Origin: Brugia malayi
Taxonomy: Eukaryota; Nematoda; Chromadorea; Rhabditida; Onchocercidae
Length of the DNA: 64,000 nucleotides
Direction of reading: 5' to 3'
Assembly (NCBI RefSeq): GCF_000002995.4
Contig: NW_025062479.1
Span: 24,606,221 to 24,670,220, forward strand
This document shows positions 1-10,571 of the stretch, in pieces. The stretch's first letter is position 1, and the number at the start of each line of letters is the position of its first letter. A program made the translations under genes and the position numbers. The notes below the pieces were generated by a model. It was not told where the DNA came from. It did no database searches and was given only the letters and a program-made list of their open reading frames with translations.

Positions 1-1305
1 ACGTAAAGTAAAACCGGAATAACTAAAACAGAAATGAAATCGATTAGAGCATGAAGACCGAGGACCATAGAAATTCTTGTAGCTCTCTCAGGCCATGCTT
101 TAGGACAATGGTGTACCCTTTTTGAATAGGGTAATGTAAAATCACCAAACATAAACGCAAAGGTTCCAATTCCAAGAACTACCTGAAAAGTTATATTTAC
201 AAAATATTCACAAATATCATTAGAACTACAAACTTCATTTCCAAGTTTTATGCAACTTTAATTGTATTGTTTATTAATATTATTAGGAAGAATTCATATA
301 TTTTATTAACGTATACGGAATTAAAATTTAAATTGTGCAGTATTTTCAATTTTTTAATTCAAAAACAAGCTTGAAATTATTAAATTTATTTAAAGTATTA
401 AAGACAAAATAAAATTGTTCATACCTCTATTATAATAAAGATGACAGCCACTTTTTTTCCAAATTTTTCATATTTGGATGAGAAAAATGTAGCAATAATT
501 CTTTCAGCTACTATTGAAGGTATAGAAGCGGAATTTAGGGAAGATGATAAAACGATCGGTGCTCGCATCATGAAACATTCCCAAACAAACAACATATACC
601 CGCACGGGTTATCGACACGTACCCTACGGTATGCCAGTAATACATAGGTATGGGCAAATATTCTGTAATAACTAGAAAAGATTTTTCAAAGTGAGTGAAA
701 TTTTTGCTCGTAACTTGAATTGTTTGAAATGATTGTACAGCATTCGCTTATCATCCGAGATGTGATCGGTTGATCAGCAGTCGATCAACTAATCCACTTC
801 TTTGTACATTCCGTTGCTTACTTACAGCTTTAGTTTGATATAATATTCAATTGATTGCTTTTTTCTCTTTTCCACCAGTATTTTGTTACTGTATACCTTT
901 TTATTTACATTTTAATCATTTCTTTGTGCACAATTTTTGAAAGAATTGAATTTAGGAGTGCGACATTACCGCATCGCTATTCGTTTGAGGTTGCAGAAAA
1001 GTATTAAAGACAAACTTAAATTCTTCATATATGTACTACAATAAAGAAAGTAATCAAAAAATGAAAATTCTTTTAATAATTAGAGCAAAAATATGAAACC
1101 TTGCAGCACAGTGAAGAATGAGCCATAACTGATGTGTGATAATCAAAATTCGAGCATTCTGATGGAGTAAAATACGATTTGTTGTCTTAAATATTACCCA
1201 AATTTCAACAATAATTGCTGTCGCTGAAGTGATAATTACAGCAATGAGAATAGCATTGTATACGATACTATTAGCTAATTCACTTGCTTGCTTGCATGAT
1301 TCCAT
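1..1305 (-). CDS. SRAB/SRA-like 7TM chemoreceptor, copy A (3' part runs off the window)
   Basis: Exons (minus strand) are 1305-1100, 662-425 and 182-1. Exon 1 starts MESCKQASELAN and encodes TM1 and TM2, with the conserved stretch IVEIWVIFKT..RILLHQN. Exon 2 carries DNPCGYM, the WECFMMRTP stretch of TM3, and an ER/YEKFGKK element typical of SRAB receptors. Exon 3 opens VVLGIGTFAFMFGD and runs into TM5 at the window edge. Exon lengths (206 and 238 nt) and phases equal those of copy B at 24058. Both introns have GT donors; the second is GTATGA, where copy B has GCACGA. The family is a nematode chemosensory GPCR, so a plasma-membrane role in sensory neurons is likely. An antisense open frame over exon 2 (441-647) is a shadow. 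SRAB versus SRA is a family-level judgement from motif memory. Confidence 0.8.
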
Positions 1306-2802
1306 ATTTATAATCAGCCTAAAATTTTTGCAGCTTACTACCTCTAAATTTCAATAATTAGAGTTGAGTTGCCTTTTTGTAGGAAGATATTACATATAAA
1401 AAGAAGAAAATTAAAGAATTTGTCGAGATCAAGGCTGAAGTTTGATAATGAGTAAGAACTCACCTTTAATTAACAGCTAATCCTGTTAATTAGAATTATG
1501 TTGATATATGTCACATATTCTTTGCAGACAATTGTGTAAAGATGAAAAGAGAATGAAAATGATGCATGAAAAGTTTTTTTTGAATTTTCCAGCAGCGAAA
1601 AACTTTTAGCAGCAAAGTCTCATTAAATAGTTCATGGAAAGCTTAATAAAATTAAAAACTAAAATTGTGTGAATATTTCAATGATTTTCATGAGAGAATT
1701 ATAAAACCATGGTAAATTTATAAATGGCAAATTTCTGTTTTCAATAAAGAAATGTGAGAAATGAGAAAGTGAAATTAATAATATTTTGAGTTAGCACTGG
1801 GAACCTTAAAAATGATTTTCTTTTCTTTCTTAATTCATTTTTTTTTTTTTTTTAGTAATGATCACAACCACAATTTCTATCTTTTGATCTGTGTAGTTTA
1901 ATGATTGAATTTTAGTGTGCAGCAGAAAATAAAATTGCGCCATTTTTTATGTATATCGTTCGGATCACAATGAGAAAATAAAATTATTTTACTGATTGCT
2001 TTTTTCTTAGCAAATTACATGAATAAGTGAAATTCCTTCAAATGTAATAAGGAAATTCCAACCTCTGACGAAATAACATTACGGAATATCACGTGTCACA
2101 TTGTAAGTTTTCATTTAATTTAGGTGTGAATACGAAATTACTGTAAATGGGAGCACGTTAATATTGCTGCATCAATCGAACGAATTTTGAATGGCGTGGA
2201 ATTTCGAATAATTGAAAATATGAATAATTGAATTTGAAAAAGCAAAATTTGTCGTAGAAGATTTGATAATTTAACTTATTGTTTCGGGAAAGGTTATTGA
2301 TCGCAGGGAGATTCGTTGGATGTAAATGTAAATATATGGGGTAACAGAGGAATATAATAACTCCTTTATTAACAGAAGCAATAATATAATAACTTGATAG
2401 AGAACACTGGAGATTGATTTCAAGGAAAGACTGAAGTTATCGCACTGAAAACAAGGATAGCTCGAAGGTTAGTAAATAATTTCCGCTGATATTTCATTTT
2501 GTTTTTAAAAAAAAACTGCATATCAAACTGAGGAACTTGGATTCAGACTAGAATTTTAAGTTCGAATTGGTCAGATTATCATTTTATACGTGTGGTTAAG
2601 ATCAATCAAAACTAATTGAGTATTTTTTTTTCCAGTAAATTTCACTAGAAAGCATTGTTAAATTATAACAATATTACTTAACAAAATCAAAATAGAAACA
2701 GAATCAGATTACCATTGTGATAAGGCATTTCAACAACAAAAGCAGAAAAGCATTTTGATCAATGTTAAAATGATATTAGTTAAAAACAAAATTGCAGTTC
2801 TA
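1306..2802. other. Spacer between receptor A and the truncated secreted-protein copy; no gene seen
   Basis: No supported exon. The stretch is the reverse complement of 22565-24057, so it is the 5' flank of receptor copy A in the inverted module. Conservation between the two spacers is high apart from homopolymer changes, which points to a recent duplication. Confidence 0.6.
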
Positions 2803-2970
2803 TCAGTAAGAGTAAAAATCGTCATTAATGTGATTTGAGCAACCTAAGCACCTAAATAATAGTTCCGCTGAATCCATACAAAGTGATATGCTCTGTTCGA
2901 TAGCTTCATCTATTTTATCCAATAAAGTAGTCGCTGAACTGTTCGAATTGATTTTGAAATCGTTTAATGT
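2803..2970 (-). pseudogene. Truncated copy of small secreted-protein gene (exon 2 only)
   Basis: On the minus strand, an AGATTTTCAG acceptor is followed by 56 codons including the stop. The peptide (TLNDFKINSNSSATTLLDKI... ending NDDFYSY) differs from exon 2 of the intact copy at 6341-6508 by a single residue. The signal-peptide exon, which should lie about 500 nt upstream, is missing: homology to the intact copy stops near 3290. The open frame can be extended to an ATG at 2994, but the codon just upstream is a stop and a start there would give no signal peptide. Most likely a fragment created by the inverted duplication; use of a distant first exon cannot be excluded. Confidence 0.7.
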
Positions 2971-3212
2971 CTGAAAATCTTTGAACTTGTTCATTCACAT
3001 ACGAAATTTCCTAACAACATATAATTTAAATCAGTTAAATGCATTTAATTGATTTAAAATATGTTCCATTGAGAGAACGATGTTCTCATTATCAGATATA
3101 ATCCTCTCATATTGCACTGCATTGTATCAGTGTACTATAATTTGAAGTACTAATTGTAAGAAATAACTGTAAAAAGAAAGTAGCCATATCTAATGCATTA
3201 CCATAATAAAAT

Positions 3213-3252
3213 CATTTAGAACTTTGCATGATTTCATGCAAAGTTCTAAATG
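3213..3252. repeat. Perfect 40-bp palindrome (19-bp arms, TT centre)
   Basis: The left arm CATTTAGAACTTTGCATGA is followed by TT and then by its exact reverse complement. The homologous place in the other copies (about 6075-6110) reads differently and is not palindromic. It lies about 40 bp from the point where the inverted duplication loses homology. Confidence 0.9.
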
Positions 3253-3290
3253 AATAGAAGTATTTAAATTCAATACTTTTGGTATCTCTA

Positions 3291-5724
3291 ACTCACTAGT
3301 TATAAACTCTAACCCACTAATGATAAACTGAATAATCGATAAAATTGAATGACGAATTGAATTCAGATAAAATTCTGTCGTTTTGGCAATAAAATAAATA
3401 TAATTTGAGGCGAAATTAAAGTCAATTGTATAATTTGTTTCCATTTAATTCAGACCTGATTGCTGATAATATTTTCAAACAGCAGAAAACAAAGGGATAA
3501 GGGAGAAAGAAGGAGAACGAGATGAGAAAAAAGAAAAAGGACAGGAATTTGAAAGGGAAACGGCATGAGAGAAGCGATAAAATCGAAACGTTAATTGATA
3601 ATTTAATTTAATGCAAAGATTTGAGATTAATCTTTTGTTAACTGATTCCTTCACAATTTTCCACCATTTCACTACATATATGATTTATTATTATAAGTTA
3701 ATCTATGACTTGAAATTCGTTAATTTATACTTAATCGGTACTGGTTTTACTTATCCAATATGAATTTTACCTATCCTAACATATATTTGGTTTTATAATT
3801 AATTTAGTTAATTAAAAATGCTCATAAATTGATTCAATTCATTTCGGTATTCTTCATCTTACTGTTTTTTAACGACCTTTTCTTCATCCTTTCTTTACTT
3901 TTCTTCTGCTCAAATCTACTCTTTCCTTTGATTATATCTTCCTTTCTAGGTAATTTCAAAACTTTTCATTTAATGACTTTATTATGTGTCGCGGAACTCG
4001 AAATAAGTCTTGTGAACATCCAAATAACTTACAAAATATATCAAATAAAAGTGCATCAATCCACAATATTAAAATTTGTTCTAATTGAACATTCTTTAAA
4101 GAAATATAAAACTGTTTTAAATTGCACCTCATGTAAGTAATCACGATTCTAGCATTTATCTTTCCTTTTAGCTAAACTTATCTGCTTGTTTAGTTTGTTT
4201 CGAAATTTTTCAATTGTTAACAGTTGGGAAATGTTTTTCAAATGTTTTTTTAAATGTTTAGAAACTTTCAACTGTTAACAAAAGCTATGTGCATTGTTTA
4301 ATATGTTAAAAACTATTTCTTTGTTCCGAATCAAATTTGCTTGCAATGTTGAAATATTGTAATGGTTTTGTAATCTAATAGTTATTGTTATGAGAAACTG
4401 ACAATATTAAAACCCATCCCTTACTATATAAAGAGTAAAGGTCATCTGATATCTCTTTGCTCCACGTAATCATGTGTTTATTTCAAATCAATGCCCACTA
4501 TCTATGGATTTAAATCCCTTGTCTCGGGTTAGTTTTTTGTACCAGCAAGTTATATAGTTCGGCTACTGCTATCTTGCTCACTTAATTCAGTTCACTTAAA
4601 TTCTTTAAGTTCTAATCAATTTATTCATTTCCTTTATCTCATTCGTAGTTACTCCACGAAATGATTAGTGTACTATTGCTATAGATTAATACCTATATTT
4701 TATTGTTGTTAGCAAATAAAATCGTTATAATTTTTTTCTTCCACTCAACGCATTCGTTAATAAACAAAGAAAACTGCTGAGCATACGAAAGTTCAATTCG
4801 ACTCTAAGCTACAAGAGTTAGAATCCAAGTTTCATAACATTATGTTCAAACCTCATTCCACCAAATTTTTTCATAATCTCATTTTCCACTCTTAATTTTT
4901 GCACAGAAGAAAAGAAATAAAGACCAAATCAATCGATATCTGTCTCCTCTCAAAGTAATGCTAACCGACAAGAAAGTGAACATTACCAATAAATTAATGG
5001 TATTTACTTCTTAATGCCATATTTTCACCTAATTAAAGTTGAAAATTTCTAAATTTATTGAAAAATTAATAAAACACAAACGATTAATGCACACTATTCA
5101 AACGCAACAATACAATACATAATCCCGTGACATTCCTTTTACACATTCTTTTAACTCATTACTATGCAAAACATGAAAATCAAGTTATACTTAAAAACCA
5201 TATTTGAAACTATTACTAATCCTATGCGACAATGAATAAATTACATTCATTCGAGATGACAATGAATAAATTGCATTGAATAAGGATTAAAAAAATCGTT
5301 AAACCATTCATTGTTTAACCAATATGCTAATTTGCTATCTGACACTTTAAAAAGTCTCATTTTACTCGTTCCACACAGTTCATTTTTACTAATATCATCT
5401 GTTTGATAAAAAGAATTTCACTATCAGTTAACATTTTCCCCACCTGAAATGGATTCACGGAAATCTCTATAATATTAAATGTTGATTAGACTTTAAACTT
5501 ACCATTTCATAAAGTCAGCTCATTTACTTTCAAACATGCAACTTTTATTTTAGGTTAAAATAGACAAGCATCAAATTTGTTGGCATACTATCTTCAAGAT
5601 TGACATAAAAACGAGAATTCCTTTTTATCATACTTTTTTTACATATCAAAACATTTTTTTAATATCAGTTTTCTAGGTTGAGGAAGATTTGTCTTTGCAG
5701 ATTAATTAAAGTTTGTTTTGGAAT
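3291..5724. other. Upstream region of secreted-protein copy 1; no further gene seen
   Basis: The first 400 bp have no partner in the window. From about 3700 to 5724 the sequence is a diverged direct repeat of about 20600-21733, that is, the 5' flanks of the two intact secreted-protein genes. Short open frames here (for example 3829-4140) are low-complexity Phe/Leu/Ile strings that are not kept between the two copies. Confidence 0.6.
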
Positions 5725-6508
5725 ATGGTGATGATGATGACAATGTTATGTATCATTTTATGCATAATTGCGCCAATATTCAGTGCTAATGTTTATCGGA
5801 CTACGAATGACACTGAGATTGTTCCACTTAACATAGTAAGTTTGTGAATTTTTATTTCTTGTGCTCATGATAAAGCTAATTACCAGTGATAACCTAATAG
5901 TAATTTGTTGATAAGTCGTTGATGTATCTATTTTGTGATGCTTCGAGGAATATGTGAATATGGAAAAAGATGAAACTAACAGAATGGAATCTGAATGTGA
6001 TCATTCCGGGTGATGTGTAAAGATGGCACCAGAAGTATTGAATTCAAATACTTCTATTCATTCATTAAGAAAATTGAAATCATACAAAATTCTAAATGGT
6101 TTTATTATGGTAATGCATCAGATATAGCTACTTTCTTTTTACACTTATTTCTTACAATTCGTACTTCAAATTATAGTACACTGATACAATGCAGTGCAAT
6201 ATGAGAGGATTATATCTGATAATGAGAACATCGTTCTCTCAATGGAACATATTTTAAATCAATTAAATGCATTTAACTGATTTAAATTATATGTTGTTAG
6301 GAAATTTCGTATGTGAATGAACAAGTTCAAAGATTTTCAGACATTAAACGATTTCAAAATCAATTCGAACAGTTCAGCGACTACTTTATTGGATAAAATA
6401 GATGAAGCTATCGAACAGAGCATATCACTTTGTATGGATTCAGCGGAACTATTATTTAGGTGCTTAGGTTGCTCAAATCACATTAATGACAATTTTTACT
6501 CTTACTGA
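5725..6508 (+). CDS. Small secreted protein, copy 1 (two exons, 92 aa), unknown family
   Basis: Exon 1 is 5725-5835 and encodes a 21-residue hydrophobic signal peptide (MVMMMTMLCIILCIIAPIFS, then A) and the start of the mature chain, NVYRTTNDTEIVPLNI. The donor is ATA|GTAAGT. Exon 2 is 6341-6508 behind AGATTTTCAG and encodes an acidic, Ser/Asn-rich tail with three cysteines in the pattern SLCMDSAELLFRCLGC, ending NDNFYSY. Both exons meet in phase 0. Copy 2 (21734-22564) shows the same structure with mostly conservative changes, supporting coding function. The position where copy 2 has TTTTAG (a likely trans-splice acceptor before the ATG) reads TTTTGG here. I do not recognise the family. Its pairing with chemoreceptor genes suggests, but does not show, a role in signalling or secretion. 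Confidence 0.7.
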
Positions 6509-7035
6509 TAGAACTGCAATTTTGTTTTTAACTAATATCATTTTAACATTGATCAAAATGCTTTTCTGCTTTTGTTGTTGAAATGCCTTATCACAATGGT
6601 AATCTGATTCTGTTTCTATTTTGATTTTGTTAAGTAATATTGTTATAATTTAACAATGCTTTCTAGTGAAATTTACTGGAAAAAAAAATACTCAATTAGT
6701 TTTGATTGATCTTAACCACACGTACAAAATGATAATCTGACCAATTCGAACTTAAAATTCTAGTCTGAATCCAAGTTCCCCAGTTTGATATGCAGTTTTT
6801 TTTTAAAAACAAAATGGAATATCAGCGGAAATTATTTACTAACCTTCGAGCTATCCTTGTTTTCAATGCGATTACTTCAGCCTTTCCTTCCCATCTTTTT
6901 CAAATTCAAATCCAAGTATTCATATTTTCAATTATTCGAAATTCCACGCCATTCAAAATTCGTTCGAATGATGCAACATTGTCAGCATGCTCCCATTTAC
7001 AGTAATTTCATATTCACACCTAAATTAAAACGGAA
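6025..7035 (+). repeat. Right arm of the inverted duplication (partner 2125-3290)
   Basis: Contains secreted-protein exon 2 and about 500 bp of 3' flank, matching the left arm in reverse complement. Homology ends near 7035, inside what would be the receptor's upstream spacer, so no receptor follows on this side. Confidence 0.75.
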
Positions 7036-7752
7036 CTCAGAATGAATGATTAACATCAGTGCAGTAATTAGTTACTGCGTGATATGTGATATTTCATAAT
7101 ATCAAGCAAGCTAATATTTATAATTTTGCACTATGTTGCGTGTTAATGAAAAAGAAAGCGCTATTACACTTGCACACATTATATACATTTCTGCATCAAG
7201 TTATTATTTAAACATTCAATAAGTTTATAACATCAAATAACACAATGTTTACAGCAATGCATTTTCCTATGTATTTTATCCATTTGCATCTAATTTTAGC
7301 TTAACACGTAAAAAAGAAAAAAAAAAAGGATAAAAAAGAAAACCAATTGTTACTGCATCATAAAGCAAACGTAAAGCAATCCAAACTATCACGAATATCT
7401 TAAATTAAACATGCAAATCATTACGTTGCATGAATAATGATTAATCCTGAAACGAAAGTTATTCTACGGTGTTGGTAACTTGCCATGCTAGTTAAGTATA
7501 GTTAGTGAAATTATGGTCCTCGTTAGGTTAAGTAAGTTTCAACATGTCAGCGTGACTGTGACCTTTAACACTAATGGTCGGTAGAATTACTGATTTTGGC
7601 GGACGTACGCTGACTTCTAAGTAACAGTTTACATTTTTACAGGTTGATATTAGCATTTGGTAGGATTAAACTGTGAATGTGGAATGTAAATACTACTATA
7701 ATCATTTTGTGCATAAAATTATATTGTCGAATTAATTTTAGGACGATAAGAA
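7036..7752. other. Upstream of pICln; no gene seen
   Basis: Unique sequence, slightly richer in GC near 7540-7640. It may contain the pICln promoter, but no motif was identified with confidence. Confidence 0.4.
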
Positions 7753-8242
7753 ATGATTGTTTTAAGTAATGTAGCTGTGCCAACAGATGGCATTCGATTG
7801 ATTCAAGGTCAAGTTACTGCATATATTGAAAGTGAATCTGCTGGTGAAGGTGAACTGACCATTGCCGAAAGGTATCGAATTGGTTTGAATTAAATTGTGT
7901 TGTTATTAAATATTATATTATTTGAAGAAAATTATTAAAAAATTGTATGGTCCAGTGATTGTTGTGTTACCCCTAGCAGATTAGTTTGCATAAAGGTTTG
8001 GAGCAGTTTAGCTTTCGGATGCTTTTTGTGCCAGCTGGAAGGGGTAAATCATGCAATTTTGAAATATTTTCTAGACAGATTTGAGTCAGTTTAATTATTT
8101 TTATGTTAATATTAGCCGTATTCGAATCTGGTTGCGAAATAGATGGAATGTTTTAGTTCAGTAACATGGATTTCAAATATAAGTGGACAAGGCTTTAGTC
8201 TGACTTATCCGTCAATCATCCTTCATGCTGTTTCACGGGAAA
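7753..8242 (+). CDS. icln-1: pICln (chloride conductance regulator / methylosome subunit), 5' exons only
   Basis: Exon 1 (7753-7871) encodes [19 protein letters not shown], then [20 protein letters not shown], with donor AG|GTATCG. Exon 2 starts at 8157 after TTTTAG and encodes [19 protein letters not shown] followed by IILHAVSR, which fits the pICln PH-like domain (LSWL..G.GFSLEYP.I.LHA.SR). pICln assembles Sm proteins with the PRMT5 methylosome. A possible exon 2 donor is GAAA|GTGGCA; without splicing the frame stays open to 8358 and stops. The remaining PH-domain strands and the acidic C-terminus were not found up to the next gene, although family members are usually over 180 residues. The gene is therefore either cut off by the rearrangements around it or its later exons are beyond what I can recognise. 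Confidence 0.6.
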
Positions 8243-8358
8243 GTGGCAAAATTATCGGAAGGTTTATCGATGAAATAAATGAAGAAAAATCTAGTCTCTT
8301 TTGTACGGATCTTTTTGTTTGCTCTAATCTTTTTTGTATCAGTTTTATGAGACGATAA

Positions 8359-10571
8359 ATGCATGTGAAGTTTTTCATCTTATGACATATAAAAGAGATT
8401 TACTTATTCTTAACGCTACATTTTAGAAGAAGGAATAGTTACAGACTAGAATAGACTTTTCTTTGTTGATCCTATTTGCTTGCATCGTGGTTTTCTCTTT
8501 TTTATCAAGCATGCAAATTATAATTTATTCTTGAATGCATCCGTTTTGTTTTTCATATCTTATATGTGTATTATTAAAAAAAAAAAAAAAATTATTGTTA
8601 TCTCATATTATTGTTATCCCTTTGAGAATCGAAAATGGTTTAGTTAAAATATCCAACTATGAAATGCAAATTTGCCTGCCTTTTTTTTTTTTACTTTGTT
8701 ACTGCTATCTCGTCCCTTTTATTATTGGTTTTTCTAAGGAAAAATGAGCCGTATATTCTATTCTATTTATTAAACATAATAAAATGCATGTAATTCTGCT
8801 TTTTTTTTCATTCCTTAATAAATTTAGTTCAAAAATATTTCAAAAAAAAAAGAGAAAAAATGGAATTTTATTGAAAGAAAAAAAGGAAAAACCAAAAATA
8901 TGAATCCAACAAAATGCACAGTTGTTCAATTCAATCAAAATTATTTATTTGCATAATTTTAACAAATATATTGACTTATAAATCGGCTTATAAATTATAA
9001 ATCGGAACTGGATTATACAATATTTCGATACTGCAAAGCAAATTTGATTTGAAACAAAAGAGTAATTTTTAACACATATTAAACATAATGCACATAGCTT
9101 TTGTTATTAGATGAAATATATGTTTTTAGAACAAGCAGATAAGCTCAGATAAAATGTAAAAATGAGAAATAATTTTCTTGCTTAAATGATGTATAATTTT
9201 CTAGTGTTCAATTGAAATGAATTTTAACTTCAAATTGAACTTCAAATTTTACGAGAAGATTCATTAAATTAGACTGCACAAATTATTTTAATTTTCATAA
9301 TTCTAATTCTAATCAAGTGAGATGAGTTTTAGTAAACAAAAGTGAAATATGAGGAGAGAAATGAGACAGTGCCAATTGACATGACATTCCCTAGATAGTT
9401 CTGTGCTAATTTCTACTTATCATCAATAGATCTTTCTAGGATGAATTTTTGTTCATTAAATTTGTGATTTTAAATTACGCATATTTTACAACGTTTCGAT
9501 TTTACACTCACAATAGACTACAAATTACTGATTACAGAGAGAAGTGAAATAAGTGGAATTAATTAACACAAATAAAATGTGACAATTACAAACTCATTAA
9601 ATAATTAAGCCATGGGATAAGCATACAATCATCTTTTAAATGACTTAAAATAAAATTTGAGATAGTCAAAAAGCAATCAATCACATACTCTTCCTTTCTT
9701 AACAACTGCGCATGTGCGCAAATGAAATAGCCTATTAGAGTTTTTAGTGATCAAAGACAGTCTCTGATAGTAGAGATCGGCAAAATGCGCAGCGCGGAAT
9801 ATGACTGCATTGATTGGTTTCACCTTTTCCTTCCCTTACATCTAAGGATTTTAATTTTAAAATTGATAAATGAGTTGCAGCAAGCAGCAAAAATAAACTT
9901 ATCATTGTTTATCATTTTATTGATAAAATGTCTGTAAACTGATATTTGTCATCTTATTTCTTTGTAATTTATTTTTAAATTAATATGCAAATAAGGGTGA
10001 GTTTGTCGCCTATACCCAAATAAATATGCCAGAACGTAACTCATTTATACTTTTATTCTTATGACAATTTGACGATAACTTTTGTAGTAAAATCACTATT
10101 TTATTATGCAGTCGATTTTTTTTTTTGAACAATTTTGTTGCAATTTTGAGAACTATTGGAGTAAAGTTAAATTGTTCGATGGGCAAATAAATTTATTCAA
10201 ACAAAGAAATGTTTTACAAGGATTGAACTTATAATTATGATAAATTTTTTGTTTGAAAAAAAAAAAGAGGGTAATAGTAACAATATTTCCACGACAACCA
10301 TTTTTCTTTTCTTTTTATATTAAGAATTTTTAATATTAAGAATATAAATATTACGAATATGAAGAATTTTACACCAAAAATAGTTTTAATGAGAATGGTA
10401 TTAAATTAAAGAAAATATATATTACCAATTAGATTTGATGAGAGATGAGATCTTTAATTTCTTTTAAAATTTGTTTTTTTTTTTTTTTTTGTGTTCTTCT
10501 CAAATCTTTTCAACTTATAAATTTCATCGTCTTTATGCTTTCATTGCTGACACATTGTTAAGACATTCTTT
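8359..10571. other. Intergenic, no gene seen
   Basis: AT-rich sequence with homopolymers. A short patch at 9705-9840 is richer in GC, with a near-palindrome TGCGCATGTGCGCA. Nothing that looks like the missing pICln exons was found. Confidence 0.4.

Larger units (their letters stand above)
2125..3290 (-). repeat. Left arm of an inverted duplication (partner about 6025-7035)
   Basis: Read on the minus strand this arm matches 6025-7035 on the plus strand, including the secreted-protein exon 2 and its flanks. The right arm lacks about 190 bp (left arm roughly 2240-2430). The spacer between the arms is about 2.7 kb. The same sequence also occurs in direct orientation at about 22.0-23.25 kb. Confidence 0.75.

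Noticed and set aside
441..647. 68-codon plus-strand open frame (also 24713-24919 minus)
   Set aside because: It is antisense to receptor exon 2, whose sense frame is supported by family motifs and splice sites.
3190..3444. 84-codon minus-strand frame upstream of the truncated secreted-protein copy
   Set aside because: It runs through the 40-bp palindrome and intron-homologous sequence; no signal peptide resembling the other copies. Coding use is unlikely but not excluded.
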